Positions 35,201 through 47,239 of a DNA stretch of 64,000 nt are shown one piece after another. Origin of the DNA: Cornus controversa (lineage: Eukaryota > Streptophyta > Magnoliopsida > Cornales > Cornaceae); the NCBI GenBank assembly GCA_026545225.1, contig CM048845.1:59276033-59340032 (forward strand). Reading direction: 5' to 3'. Below the pieces are notes generated by a model that saw only the letters and a program-made list of their open reading frames with translations, ran no database searches and had not been told where the DNA came from. Positions within the stretch are counted from its first letter, which is position 1. Each line of letters begins with the position of its first letter. The position numbers were made by a program, and so were the translations under genes.

Positions 35201-35826
35201 CAATAGGAATAATGTCCTGTATACATCTACAACTATACGCATCTATCCATATATTTATCACATAACATATAAATATACATACATATATGCATAAAAGTGT
35301 ATAAAGGAACAAGATTTGCACTTAATTTGGAATTCCAGTAGGAATTATTTCACCTATATATCTACACCTATACGTATCTGTCTATCTACACATATAGTCT
35401 CACACAAAATACATATGTATATATGTGTAGAATGAGATTTGCATATAATTTGGAGTTATGTCCAGTAGGAATAATTTCCTGTATTTATCTACATTATAAT
35501 CTATCTATCTATATATCTTCGACTCACACATCATGTATATATGTATATAAATGGAGTGAGATTTGCATATAATTTGGAGTTCAAGTAGTAACTTATGTCC
35601 TGTATATATCTACATTTATACATATCTGTCTATATCTGTGATTCACATAACATATACATGTACATGTGTATGTAATGAAACGAGATTTGCATATAATTTG
35701 GAGTTCCAGTGAGAATTGGCTTACTTCTTCGGCGGAAACAGAGATCTCGTTGGCCTTCTCTTCCGCTTCTTGGCGGATGAAACTCACCATCTGCTGGATC
35801 TGCTTCGAGACATCTGAATCGTTCAT
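29244..35826 (-). CDS. VHA-E: V-type proton ATPase subunit E (six coding exons)
   Basis: Subunit E forms, with subunit G, the peripheral stalk that holds the V1 head of the vacuolar and endomembrane proton pump. Coding exons (minus strand): 35826-35725, 35078-34978, 32077-31921, 31231-31038, 30803-30704, 29279-29244. All five introns are GT-AG and phases agree, giving 690 nt, 229 aa, the usual plant length (about 230). The start MNDSDVSKQIQQMVSFIRQE and the end IRKQLFGQVAA fit plant VHA-E. Residues 1 to about 100 form the long charged stalk helix (EEKANEISVSAEE, EAEKKKIRQEYERK); the C-terminal domain holds LLRLKEPAVLLRCR and SGGVVLASRDGKIVCENTLD. ATG 35826 is the first in frame. It appears intact. 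Introns 1, 2 and 5 have grown by repeats, including a Mutator-like insert beside the 5' splice site of intron 2. Confidence 0.96.
29950..30361. repeat. Two nested tandem duplications in intron 5 of VHA-E
   Basis: A unit of about 78 bp (GGGCATCTAAAA...GATACYGATATG) occurs near 29950 and 30027. A 150-bp unit starting GATACTGATATG occurs at 30062 and 30212 and runs through GTGACGCAG, ATCCCATGGAAGCA and TTACATCTTTGGCTCAAG. Both share the GATACTGATATG block, so the duplications overlap. Confidence 0.85.
32476..32587. repeat. 56-bp tandem duplication in intron 2 of VHA-E
   Basis: CATCAGAACAATATACAAGG starts identical units at 32476 and 32532. The copies look identical over the whole unit, so this is a very recent duplication. 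Confidence 0.95.
33725..34952. mobile_element. Mutator-like non-autonomous element in intron 2 of VHA-E
   Basis: A 1228-bp insert with inverted ends GGGTTAAGTGCATAAAACAC (left) and its complement at the right, flanked by a perfect 9-bp duplication ATAATAAAA (33716-33724 and 34953-34961). Inverted repeats with a 9-bp target duplication point to the Mutator (MULE) superfamily. There is no transposase; most of the interior is a GT-rich minisatellite. In gene sense it lies directly after the 5' splice site of intron 2: the nearer duplication begins 17 nt into the intron. Confidence 0.85.
34090..34725. repeat. GT-rich minisatellite inside the Mutator-like element
   Basis: Three units of roughly 150-185 bp end in TATATGAAATTRTTTGTATG followed by ATTTGGGTTCTCTCTCT (near 34320, 34500 and 34650). 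Between them are GTGTGTGTATAT tracts and AACAGTGTGTG motifs. The long minus-strand frame (233 codons of Tyr, Thr and His) is only a translation of this repeat. Confidence 0.9.
35100..35720. repeat. 124-bp minisatellite filling intron 1 of VHA-E
   Basis: The block ATTTGCATATAATTTGGAGT recurs near 35180, 35315, 35438, 35562 and 35686, spaced 123-135 bp, with ATATATCTACA and CACATATA segments between. The array fills nearly the whole 646-bp intron, and its last unit runs into the 5' splice site of exon 1. Confidence 0.9.
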
Positions 35827-35929
35827 TTTCGGATCCGATTGGGCAAAGATCAAAGATTCGGTGGTGATCAGAGACTCTTCGATAGTAGAGTATATGAGAA
35901 GAAGAGAATAGACAATTGAAGCTTAAATA

Positions 35930-36968
35930 TTTCTGTTCTTGAATCAGTAATCACCACTCTGTTTTTTTTTTTACCTCCAATTTTTATTAGAATTGTAGAT
36001 GATTCCCATCATGTTTCTGAAACTAATAAATAGTCCTAAAGAAAGATTTTTGAAAGATAAATTTCTATAACCAACCTTCTATTTTGTTCTAATTATTTAC
36101 TATATATTTTTGTTAGATATGCACTGAAAAACATATTTAATAATTTAATTTTATTATATTATTATTATTATTTGGAAAGCAGTTAAATGTCTAAATTGAA
36201 TACTACTTCCTACCTTACATAAAAATATTATTTTGCTCTCAAAAATAATGTCAAAATACTAAATCATATTAATATTTAATCGTGCTCATGTGTCTTCCTG
36301 TTTGGAGATTAACAATAAATAATAATAATAATTGAAAAAGAGCAACATAAAAAGATTACCTAAGTTATAGTGTTAGCCCCAGGGTTTCCACCCAAGAGTA
36401 TTTGAATAATTTGGTGACCACAAACTATTGTAGTATAGATCTAATAACTTTATTTGAGTGTGCTAATATTCAAATTTCAATAAAATTCAAATGATTTGGA
36501 ATTATAACAAGAGTCATTAATGATGTTGTTCAAAGCACAAACTTAGAATATCATTCTAAAGATATTTTGGAAGTAAATTAGTTGAAAGTTCAGTTTTGAC
36601 CTAGTGGACTCTCGAACCCACAAATGAATTGAAAAAAAATCTTTTAAAGGTCCATAGGCTCTTGACTTAGGTCATGAAACTTAATTAATCAGTTCTACAT
36701 AATTGAAATTAACTTGGAAGAGGTTCAAACATATTTCATCATTCAAAAATTCAATTTTCATATTTAAAAAAAAAATCAATTAACTAAAATTGGCTTAACT
36801 TGGATTAAACTTCTAAGCTTGATGAATCAGTTGACTAATAATATATATCAATTGACTAAAATTACTCCATTGTACTATTTTGACTAATTCCAATTAAATT
36901 AATCAACTGAACCAAAGACTTAGTCGACTGAATGACAATTAGTCTACTGAAAGTAGTTCAGTGTGTGG
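35930..36968. other. Upstream region of VHA-E; no gene seen
   Basis: This holds the VHA-E promoter. A possible TATA-like ATATTTAAGC lies near 35925 on the minus strand, about 100 nt upstream of the ATG. The rest is AT-rich, with no exon, RNA gene or clear repeat up to the Athila LTR at 36969. Confidence 0.4.
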
Positions 36969-38335
36969 TGTGTCTCTTTTTGTTTTGACAATCAAAGTAT
37001 TTTATACCATTCGCAATATAACGAATTCTTAGTAGGGTAGGGCTCTAGAAGAGGGTGTCGATCCCACAAAGGCTACGTTGGTTTAACAATTGAAATCGAA
37101 TATTGGTTTCAGTTCAATTAGCAAATGGTGATTGTTTGTTTGCTTAAACTATATGAATTATAGAAAATACAATAATTGAAAGGAGTTTGAGAAAAGGTTA
37201 AAGAACTAGGGCTTAGATATCACCGTTAGCCTCATAACCATGTCATTGTACTAAATTGGGGAATGTACAAGTGCTACCTACAATGACGTCAACAAGAGGA
37301 TACATGAACCCTAACTAATGATAATCCATCTTCGAAAGGCGTAATTTACCCACCTTACATTAATCTAATTACCTAATTACCTAAGTATAGTGAAATTACC
37401 TTCTCTAAGCATGGATTATGAAATCTAAGAATTAACATGTTCAAGTGAAAATAAGCACAAAGTCATCACTTATAGTTCTTGTGGAACTATGAGTGTTTGA
37501 AGATCATGTAAATCAACTAAAAATTCTAAGACAAGAAATATGAATTAACACACATGATCATATAGAATTTGCAAACTTGTATTGACGATAAGGCACAAGA
37601 TTAAGTACATATGCACATAATTACACAAAAACCCCTAATTCATTATAATATAAACATAGTTACATGGCTAGGGTTTTGTCCAAATCTTAGAGAAGGAGTT
37701 AGTTGATCATGATGGTGATGAAGCACTCCATAGACAGAGATGATTCAAGCTTCATATAGTCTTCAAGGCTTTGTCAAAATCTCATTTGAAGTTTTTCCTC
37801 TCTAGAACTTTTCTTCTCTCTCTAGAGTCTCTCATATTTTCTCTTTATTACAAACTAACTATATACATTTTTTCCCTAAAAATTGTATTTACATCTGATA
37901 TCAAGCTCAAAATATCCCAAAAATTACGTGCAAAGGCTTTTTGGAGGTGATTGGTGACAAATGGCAAGTGGCTGAAATATCTTCTACCGGCTGTCTTGTT
38001 TTCTGCAGATTGGCGATGCATCGTAATGTATATTACGATGCATTGTAATTACGATGCATCGTAATTCCTTGGCTTGGATACTTGCTTTCAACTTGCATTA
38101 GCTTTGGCTTCTGCACGTATTTCACTAATCCTCATTGCAAGTATTCTATCATGTAGTCTTGGACTTGGAATGCATTCTTGAAATGATAGCGAAGTCGGAT
38201 TAAGCCAGTTTTTGGAATAGAACCTGAAATCAATAAAAATACGAAAACACGTAAAAACTATACAATATGTGCAACTATGGGATCAAAATACATAAGTAAA
38301 AGCGCGATAATGTCCAACATTCAACGCTTATCACA
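36969..38335 (-). repeat. 3' LTR of Athila element 1
   Basis: 1367 bp, starting TGTGTCTCTTTTTG and ending GCTTATCACA on the plus strand, next to the CCCCCAAACTT purine tract complement. It carries a cluster of ACGATGCATCGT palindromes at 38014-38064. Confidence 0.85.
38014..38064. repeat. Palindrome cluster in the LTR of Athila 1
   Basis: Three adjoining copies of the 16-bp perfect palindrome TTACGATGCATCGTAA or near matches (about 38012-38027, 38033-38048, 38049-38064). Further clusters lie at 40296-40458 and 47003-47120. Confidence 0.9.
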
Positions 38336-38346
38336 CCCCCAAACTT
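38336..38346 (-). promoter_or_regulatory. Polypurine tract of Athila 1
   Basis: AAGTTTGGGGG on the minus strand, directly before the 3' LTR. The same tract stands beside the LTR of Athila 2 at 51671-51681. It primes plus-strand DNA synthesis in this family. Confidence 0.8.
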
Positions 38347-40295
38347 AGATATTGCTAGTCCCATAGCAATACAAAATGATTTAAATTAAAATAACTAATC
38401 TACTTCCGCTTTCGTGGAAAATGCGGTTGCATTTAGCGAATGTAACAAGCCTTTTAAACCCCTAGACACGTTTAGTGAACGAGTGAAGTCTCACTAGGTT
38501 TAACATGCTTGTCAAACTCATAAAAATATGTAAAAATGATTGATTGGCTCAGTCATCAACTAATAAAGGATGATCACCCAAATTCTTGTCACAACGATGA
38601 ATACAACACGTATTATGGAACTAAATGGACATCAATATCAAAATGCTTTCAAAATCATGAATTAGATGACAGTCCCCACATAATGCTCAACTCGACACAA
38701 ATACAAGCGCTAACCCTAAAATCCTCCTTGAAAATTGAACATACATCATAGTGTGTGGTTTAACATTGTAAACAGAGAACAAATTCAACACTTATCTTAA
38801 AAAGAACTTTTAAAAGAGGTCACAAAGACATGCCATTCGAACATAAATACTTTACAAAAGCTTATTTAAAGGTATTCATGCAATGCCTAAGTCCCTTAAG
38901 CTTTCTAGCAAACCCATGTAATAAGCTTTAGGTCAATGACTCTTAAATCGAATGGTTTTAGGGTATTAGGTGAAGAAACACCCAAGGGCTTAATAACCCA
39001 AGCTTGCTAGGCTACGAACTCAAACTGGCCATTTATTTCTTTATTGCTCAACCTTGCACATTTTATGACACGAACTTTCCATACTTCATGAAGCACAGGG
39101 TCCCGGTTTAATGGGTGAGAAAACTTATTGCATTCATTCAAAAAAAAATTTTTAACATTGGCATGCCACAAGAAATCATTCTCAAAGTTGTTCAAAAAGA
39201 AAACGGACATTTTCAAAACTTTCTGTATGATGTATACCCCACAATAAGATGCATGCGTGCATTTGTGCATTTAAGGACAAATTTAGGGCAAGAACCGTAA
39301 AGTGTTCAAAAATTTAACAAAAAATTGGACCGTTCTAAATTAACACGTAATTTTGTTAAAAATTGTGAATTTTAGGATGCAGATGTCAAAGTTCCTAATT
39401 ACAAGATGTATTCATCTTTGACGTCATTGGACTTTCAAACCCTCAATGGCAAGACATCAAAGCTATCATGAAAATGAAATTGAAATATGTGCAAAAATGA
39501 AAATTAAACAGGTTCGCCCATACCCCCAAACTTAAATTAAACATTGTCCTCAGTGTTTAAAAATAAGAAAAGTTAGAACAATGTTACCTGCGTGATTGAT
39601 GGGTTTCAAAAAGTCAAAACATCAACCGCTTCAGAGTAATGAGTACACGGGGTACATGTCTAAAAAGTGGATTGATAAAACCTGCACAAGGGTGAACTAC
39701 ATACCAAACATATTATAGAAGAACTGGAAAATAAAATAATTACTGAAAAGACATAAAATAATTACACAGGTATATAAACAAAAGTGCAAATATTCCATTA
39801 ATTCAGAAATTTGTTTGTACAATCAACAAAATTTATGGAATACATAATAAAGGTTGCAAAAATATAAAAATTATGCTAACATGGCACAAGACAAGTACTG
39901 AAATGAAAATAAACTAAAATACAGAAAATTAGAAATAAAATAGTAAATCCTAAACTAGTGTTGAGATGGTGGCGGTGATGGTGGTAGACACGATGTGAGA
40001 ACCATGGGAAGCTATAAGGAGACGCTCAATGCGCTCTTGTCCCTCCATAAAAGCTATCATGCTGGCACCTAAAGTGTCCAGCTGCTCATCTGTCGCTCAA
40101 CGGTGATCTGCAAAATCTATCTGCAGCTGCTAAAAATCAGCACTCAGGCACTCATAGCATATGGCTAAATACTCATGGTGTTTGTTGTGTTCGGCTGAAG
40201 GGGAGAAGGGTTTTGGTCACGAGACAAAAGGAAAATAAGAGGGAGAATGAGAGATTTCAAAAATATAAGTTACGGCATGTGCAGTCACTTGGGCA

Positions 40296-40458
40296 TTACG
40301 ATGCATCGTAATGACCCTGACGATGCATCATAAATACGATGCATCACCTATCCTGTGTAATAAAGTGCGAATCAACTGGAATTTGACTCAATTTTTGGGC
40401 TTAGATTACGAGGCATCATTCCTATACTTACGATGCATCGTATTACGATGCATTGTAA
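40296..40458. repeat. Palindrome cluster in the 3' internal region of Athila 1
   Basis: TTACGATGCATCGTAA occurs exactly at 40296-40311, with near copies at about 40319-40332, 40334-40346, 40429-40443 and 40443-40458. This region lies between integrase and the 3' LTR. Confidence 0.9.
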
Positions 40459-40859
40459 GTACTTTGAGCACTTTGAAGCTAAATTTTTATAAGTGTGGAA
40501 AAATTAACTCAAGCATGCACTTCTCACCATACATCATTTAAATACATTTCTATTGGGTTTGACGGGTCACATGGAGCATGATAGGTCCATGGAGATGCCA
40601 AGTTTACCCGTCTACGGTGAGACGTGAGAACGGATCATATATCCAAATATACGGGATCCGTCAAGTCGATGACATCAACGTAATCCATTTGCATTTGACT
40701 ATTCACGCAAGGTTTTACCCTTTGCCAGTTGACTTTGAAAAGCATTCCATCCTTGGAATCTTTCAATTCCACTGCTCTGTGGGGAGCAACAGAATTTATG
40801 CTAAATGGACTGTCCTAGCAGGAACGAAGTTTTTTGAAAAATAGGCGAAGCCTAGAGTT

Positions 40860-43800
40860 GTAAAGCCAAACTTTTTGACCCAAAGAGAGTGACTTGGTGC
40901 AGATATGACGGTCATGAAAGTCCTTAGTCTTTACCTTATATATTTTTGCACTTTCGTATGTGTCATTCCGTAATTCCTCTAATTCACTCAATTGGAGTTT
41001 TCGGTGAGAGTCTACTAATTTTATCTCAAAATTATATTTCTTAATAGCCCGACTTTGTGCTCAAGCTCTATCGGTAAGTGACATGCTTTACTATATACGA
41101 GATGATACGGTGACATGCATATCGGGGTTCTACAAGCTGTTTGGTATGCCCACAAAGCGTTATTAGACGTTGTGACCAAACCTTGCGATCGGGACGAACC
41201 GTCTTCTCTAAGATGTGCTTAATTTCCCTATTAGATATTTATACTTGGCCACTTGTTTGAGGGTGGTAAGGTGTAGCAACCTTATAGGTGACGGAGTACT
41301 TGAGTAGCAAGGTTCGTAGAAATCGGTTGCAAAAATATTTTTCGCTATTACTGATTATAGTTTATGGCGTTCTAAAATGAATAAAGATATTCGTTTGAAT
41401 GAACTTGACCACGACTGCGTGGTCATTGGTTCTAGTAGCCAAGGCCTCAACCCATTTAGATACATAATCCACCGCTACGAGTATGAACTCAAAATTGGAG
41501 GATTATGAAAACAGGCCCATGAAGTCGATGCCCCAAACATCGAAGATCTCGACAATAAGGATTGGGTTCAAAGACATCATATCCTTTTGGGACATAGGGC
41601 CAAGGCGCTGACATCGCTCACACGAGTGATAGAATGAATGTGCATCCTGATGCATGGATGGCCAGAAGAAGCCACATTAAAGAATTTTAGAAGCAGTCTT
41701 CCAAGCACTAAAATGACCTCCACATTCTAGTGTATGGCAGAAAGTAAGAATGCTAGGAATCTCACTCTTGGGTACACCACCCGGTGGATGATTTGATCGG
41801 GGCAATACTTAAATAGCCAAGGATCGTCCCAAAAGTATATACGTACTTGGAAAAAGAAGCGATCATTTTCGTGTTTGGACCAAGAGGAGGGAATCTTCCC
41901 AGTAGCTAGAAAATTGACTATGTTAGCATACCATGGAAGTTGCTCGTGAGTGACCCCAAAAAGTTGCTCATCCGAGAAGGATTCGCAAACTGGAATTGGA
42001 TTATGGTGGCACTAGACGAGAATTCGAGACAAGTGGTCAGCTACCACATTCTCGATACCCTTTTTATCCCAGATCTCAAAATTGAACTCTTGCAATAAGA
42101 GTATCCATCGAATCAGTCGTGACTTTGTATCTCTCTTGGCTAACAAATGCCGAAGAGCGGCATGATCAGAATAGACAATAACCTTGGATCCTAAGAGATA
42201 AGATCTAAATTTGTCCAAGGCTTAAACAACTGCAAGTAACTCATTTTTCATTGTTGTATAATTCATTTGAGCTTCAAAAAAGAATTTACTTGCATAGTAT
42301 ATAACACGCGGCAACTTGTCTACACGTTGCCTTAAGACAGCACCCATAGCAAAATTAGATGTGTCACACATGACCTCAAATGGGAAAGTCCAATTTTGAA
42401 GGGTTAGAATTAGAGTAGTTGATAGAAGAGTGCGAAGAGTTTCAAAAAATTCAAGGCACGTTTCATCAAAGTGGAATGAAATATCTTTTTCAAGAAGCTG
42501 ACACAAGGGTTGGGATATCTTGCTAAAGTCTTTGATGAAACGGCGATAGAATCCAGCATGGCCTAAGAATGAACGAATGCCCATCACCAATAAAGGTGGA
42601 AGAATCTTAGCAATGAATTCAACCTTGGCTCTATCAACTTCTATGCCTTTTTTTGGACACAATGTGCCCAAGGACAATACCCTCTTGAACCATGAAATGG
42701 CTCTTTTCCCAACTAAGGATTAAGTTCGTGTCCTTACAACGCTTGAGTACAGGTGTAAGATTATGGAGGCATGAATCAAAAGAAGGTCCAAAGATAGAGA
42801 AATCGTCCATGAACACCTCTAAGAATTTCTTCACCATATCCGAAAAAATAGACATTATACACCGTTGAAAAGTCGTCGGTGTATTGCATAGACCAAAGGG
42901 CATACGTCTATACGCAAATGTTCCATATGGACAGGTGAAAGTTGTTTTTCTTGGTCTTTCAGGTCTACTGCGACTTGATTGTATCCGGAATACCCGTCTA
43001 AGAAGCAATAAAAACTTTGGCCCACAAGCCTCTCTAGTATTTGATCTATGAATGGAAATGGGAAGTGATCTTTTCTAGTAGAAGAATTTAGCTTCCTATA
43101 ATCAATACACACCCTACATCTAGTGGTTGTGCATTGAGGAATTAACTCTCTTTGTTTATTTAAGAGCATGGTGATGCCAGATCTCTTTGGCACCACTTGT
43201 GTGGGGCTTACCCACTTGCTATCTAAGATGGGGTATATGATACCGGCATCTAGCAATTTAATCACCTCTTTTTTGAAAACTTCTTTCATGTTAGGGTTTA
43301 GCCTACTCTGTGCCTCTCTCGAGTTCTTTGCATCTTCTTCCAAATATATGCGATGCATAAAAATGGAAAGATCTATGCCTTTTAAATGGGCAACGCTCCA
43401 CCCTATAGCACATTTATGTTCTTTTAGTATCATTATGAGTGAACACTCTTCGTCATTTGTTAGATTTGAAGCTATGATGACCGGAAGGGTGTCACTTGGG
43501 CTAAGGAACAAATACTTAAGAGTAGCCAGTAAAGACTTAAGCTCAAGTTGTGGAGGAGACACAAGGGATGGAATTAGAGGAGTACTTAAAAGAGGAGGAA
43601 GAGGCTCAATTTTTGCCTTCCATTTCAGAAAGTTATTTACAACGTTGATATCAAGCATGACATTTACATCTTGAATTGATTTGCTCGATATCAAAGTCGT
43701 CGAAGTCGAAGTGACTTAGGCAGGCCTCTAAAGGATTTTTGGTTAAGATGTGAGGGAGCACTTCTTCAACAAGTTCATCCATAACATCCACACAAAAGCA

Positions 43801-44166
43801 CTCGCTTTCGTCATTGGAAATGTGGTGGGATTCATTGAAAATGTTCAATCTTATCTTCATATTCCAGAAAGAGATGTCCATTACCCCGGTACGGCAATTA
43901 ACACAAGCGTTAACCGTAGCCAAGAAGGGACGACCTAGAATGATCGAAATATGACGAGTAGGGTTTTGGACTGGTTTCATATCAAGGACTATGAAGTCCA
44001 TTGGAAAATAGAATTTGTCCACTTGTATGATTACATCCTCAACAATGCCACGTGGTTGCTTTACCGAACGGTCGGCAAGTTGCAACACCACCATGGTTGG
44101 CTTAAGTTTTCCTAGCCCTAATTGCTTATAAACTGAGTAAGGAAGTAAGTTGACACTAGCTCCCAA
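40860..44166 (-). pseudogene. Athila 1 pol remains (protease, RT, RNase H, integrase)
   Basis: Recognised in order on the minus strand: an aspartic protease-like region (about 44166-43900, with VNLLPYSVY and ILGRPFLA), reverse transcriptase (about 43300-42500, with the FMDDF active-site form and YSGYNQVAV), RNase H (about 42300-42012, with [12 protein letters not shown] and DHLSR) and integrase (about 41900-40900, with a zinc-finger part reading CERCQRLG near 41600). These match Ty3/gypsy pol. It is a broken fossil with numerous interruptions. Confidence 0.88.
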
Positions 44167-45089
44167 ATCAAGGAGGGCCCTTTAGAATTCTTGGTCTCCA
44201 ATGACACATGAAATTGTCGGGGCACTCGGATCTTTGAATTTAGGAGGGGTGTTATGTTAAAATATGAAACTTACTTTCTTAGTTAAAATGACTTTTTAAG
44301 GAATTTGATTTTTAGATTTACGCTTTTGCGTGCACAAGTCCTTCAAAAATTTAGCGTAGGGGAAATTTGCCTTATAATATCAAGGAGAGGGAGATTAATT
44401 TTGACTTGTTTAAAAATCTCCATCATATCCGAAATTTTCTCCCCTTACTTTCCAAAATGAGAAGGCTCACTCAACCTTTATGGGAATGGAACTCTAGGCT
44501 TAAATGAAGCTTCTTAATTTGGAATAAATGGTAAATGAGCTTCTTTAGCCTTTCCTTTATCTTTTGCAAGATTTGGATGTTTGGAAGAAACATTTGGATT
44601 TGGAATCGAATGAGCTAAATTTGGATTTAAAATGGGAAAATTTGGATTCAAGGAGTGCTCACATTCTTTCTCTCTTAGTTTATCAACTTGATTTTGTAGG
44701 ATCCTACCACTCCTCAGAGTTATAATTGATAGAGGTTGTTCTTAATGAATATTTATGGAAGAAAAAGACTCATCAATTATGTGTACTCCTTTAGGGTTTG
44801 CCACCTGTTGGCTCGACAATCTCCCACCCCTCTCTTCTATTTAATGCATTTACTAGTTGTCCCATTTGGGATTCTAGCTTTGAGATGGATTGAGAGTGGG
44901 AATGCAACAGTTGAGTGTTGGACTCTAGGTTGCCTAAAGCCGCCAAAACCTTGTCCTCAAAATTTGGATTTCGAGGTGGAGGTGGTGGAGTAGTGTAGAA
45001 ACTTAAATTTGGTTAATAAGGTATAGGTTAGAAATGGGATGGACCTTGTTGTCCTTGAGGTCCCCAAGGTCCTTGATTTTGGTAGTGAC

Positions 45090-46254
45090 CCTAGTTTCCA
45101 TATGTTTGATCTCTCCAACCCGAATTATAAGAGTTTTGGTTTGGCCTAGAATAAAGTGCATTCACTTGTTCTTGAGTAAATTCGGGGTATTGCTCCGCAT
45201 GAAGACAATCCCTAATATAGTGAGAAGGACTAAAACAGAAGGAACACACATCATGTGCAAGAGTAGGAATGGAAATCAGAGGAGTAGGAGAAGAGAAAGA
45301 AGTTCCCACCCATATAACTTGGTCCAATTTTTTAGAGAGATAATCTATCTTCATTTCGGTTGCGTGTTCTTTACACAATTCAAAGATACTCTCAGCCTTG
45401 GCATTAGAGGGAGCAGATGTCTTACCCTTCTTTTCAATTGAAGAACGTTGAGACGAATTTTCGTTCAAGTTCTCGAAAAGAGTCCATGCCTCATCGGGAC
45501 TTAGAAAGAACGTACCCCCATAACTAGCATCTACCATTTGCTTATAGGGCTCACCTAGACCATCATAGAAATCTTGTACCAATTGTCATTTAAGAATAGC
45601 ATGGTGTGGGCAAGATCGCAAAAGGTCTTTCATTCTCTCCCATGTTTCATGGAAGGCTTCTCCATCCCATTGAGAGAAACCAATTATGGCTCTTCGCATA
45701 TCACTAGTCTTTTCCATTAAAAAGTATTTATTTAGAAACTCTCATTGCATTTCTAGCTAAGAGTTAATAGAATAAGGCTCCAAGGAATTGAACCATTGTT
45801 TGGCTTTATCCTTGAGTGAGAAGGAGAAGAGATGAAGCCTTAGGTCATCTTCTGTGAAGTTGTTCAACCGGAGTGTTGAACATACTTCCAAGAAGTCATC
45901 TGTATGTTTGTAAGGATCTTCATTAGGTAACCCATGGAAACAATTAAGAAGACTAATGGTGGAGGATTTGATTTCAAAGTGATTCATCGCCACATTTGGG
46001 AAACGAATACACGATGGTGATCCATAGGTAGTTAGAACATGGAAATCCCTAAGAACCTCCACACCTGGTAGGGGTGGTGGTTGAAGAACTGGATTTTGCT
46101 GTGCATGTATATTATCAGTATGTGTCATGTTTTCTCTCCTATGTTCTCTAAACAATATAGGGTCTCTAGGGATACTACTATGTTGTCTAAGAGTTCGTTC
46201 AAGTTCAAGATCACAAGGCAACAATGGCAATGATAAGGATCTTCTACCTTGCAT
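45090..46254 (-). pseudogene. Athila 1 gag remains
   Basis: Minus-strand fragments contain the plant retrotransposon gag core (ELERTLRQH, the DFLEVCSTLRL block, LKDKAKQWFNSL) and further on a zinc knuckle CSFCFSPSHYIRDC with C-x2-C-x4-H-x4-C spacing. Together they identify gag of an Athila-like element. Broken. Confidence 0.85.
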
Positions 46255-46504
46255 GTGAAAGTAATACTTCTAAATTATAAACAAAAACAAAATTTATACT
46301 ATTAAGTGCACATAATTGGATACTATACTCATAAAGAGTCTAAGCTTAAGTCCCGAAACTTTGAATGAGTAATAAATACCTAAAATGTAACACTTAATAA
46401 GCAAAAATAAAAATAATTACAAGTAAAGAATTTAAAAAATGAGTTAGGTTAAAGTTAAAAATCAAACTAGACTCAAGCTTATGATTTTAGCAATTAAACC
46501 GTAG

Positions 46505-46522
46505 TCCCCGGCAACGGTGCCA
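46505..46522 (-). promoter_or_regulatory. Primer binding site of Athila 1 (tRNA-Asp)
   Basis: On the plus strand TCCCCGGCAACGGTGCCA, which is the 3' end of plant tRNA-Asp with one difference. It stands 8 bp inside the 5' LTR. Confidence 0.88.
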
Positions 46523-46530
46523 AAAATTGG

Positions 46531-46975
46531 TGTGTCTCTTTTTGTTTTGACAATCAAAGTATTTTATACCACTCGCAATAGAACGAATCCTTGGTAGGAT
46601 AGGACTCTAGAAGAGGGTGTCGATCCCACAGAAACTACGTTGGTTTAACAGTTAAAATTGAAGATTGGTTCCGGTTCAATTAGCAAACGGTGATTGTTTA
46701 TTTGCTTAAACTATATGAATTATAGAAAATGCAATAATTAAAAGGAGTTTGAGAAAATGTTAAAGAATTAGGGCTTAGACATCATCGCTAGCTTCATAAC
46801 TATGTCATTGTACTAAATTGGGGAATGGATGAAATGTGTACGAAAGACGCGTTTGGCATGTGCTACCTAATACAACGTCAACAAGAGGATACATGAAGCC
46901 TAAATAATGATAATCCATCTTTGATAGGCATAATTTACCTAACTAATTACATTAATCTAATTACCTAATGTACTA
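46531..46975 (-). repeat. 5' LTR of Athila element 1 (matching part)
   Basis: Starts TGTGTCTCTTTTTG like the left LTR and follows it to about 46970. Beyond this the match to the left LTR is lost, although a palindrome cluster of the same type follows (47003-47120). The LTR is therefore shortened, replaced or of another subtype here. Confidence 0.75.
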
Positions 46976-47002
46976 TTTTTGACAACAAATTTCTTCATTT
47001 CT

Positions 47003-47120
47003 GTGATGTATCGTAACTCAACTTGCGATGCATCGCAATATTACGATATATCATAGTGCATGTTATGAACCATCGTAATATGAAAATGCATCGTAATAGG
47101 CATTACGATTCATCGTAATT
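47003..47120. repeat. Palindrome cluster right of Athila 1
   Basis: Seven or so variants of TTACGATGCATCGTAA in 120 bp (GTGATGTATCGTAAC, GCGATGCATCGC, TTACGATATATCA, ATTACGATTCATCGTAAT and others). The copies are more varied than those in the left LTR. Confidence 0.85.
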
Positions 47121-47239
47121 ATGCGGCCAACTTCCTCTCCACACACAAGACTTGATCCATTTCACACTTTCTCAACTCAATTATTCCCACAAATATCACG
47201 CATGCTTAATTGGATATAAATGAAAATGTAAAAAATCAT

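Larger units (their letters stand above)
36969..46975 (-). mobile_element. Athila-type Ty3/gypsy retrotransposon 1 (broken)
   Basis: Parts in element order (minus strand): 5' LTR (46531 to about 46975), primer binding site for tRNA-Asp (46505-46522), gag (about 46254-45090), protease, reverse transcriptase, RNase H and integrase (about 44166-40860), a long non-coding 3' region, purine tract (38336-38346) and 3' LTR (36969-38335). The tRNA-Asp primer site, domain order and long 3' spacer fit the Athila group of plant Ty3/gypsy. The coding region is interrupted many times (ten or more) and the element is a fossil. The matched parts of its LTRs differ at roughly one site in ten by eye, suggesting an age of a few million years. 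A target duplication was not found, because the outer end of the right LTR is lost or rearranged. Confidence 0.88.

Noticed and set aside
43168-43674. Plus-strand frame of 168 codons as a gene
   Set aside because: It is antisense to the reverse transcriptase region of Athila 1 and has no motif of its own.
46505-46522. Piece of a tRNA-Asp gene (also 59751-59768)
   Set aside because: Only the 18 bases complementary to a primer are present, beside LTRs; these are primer binding sites.
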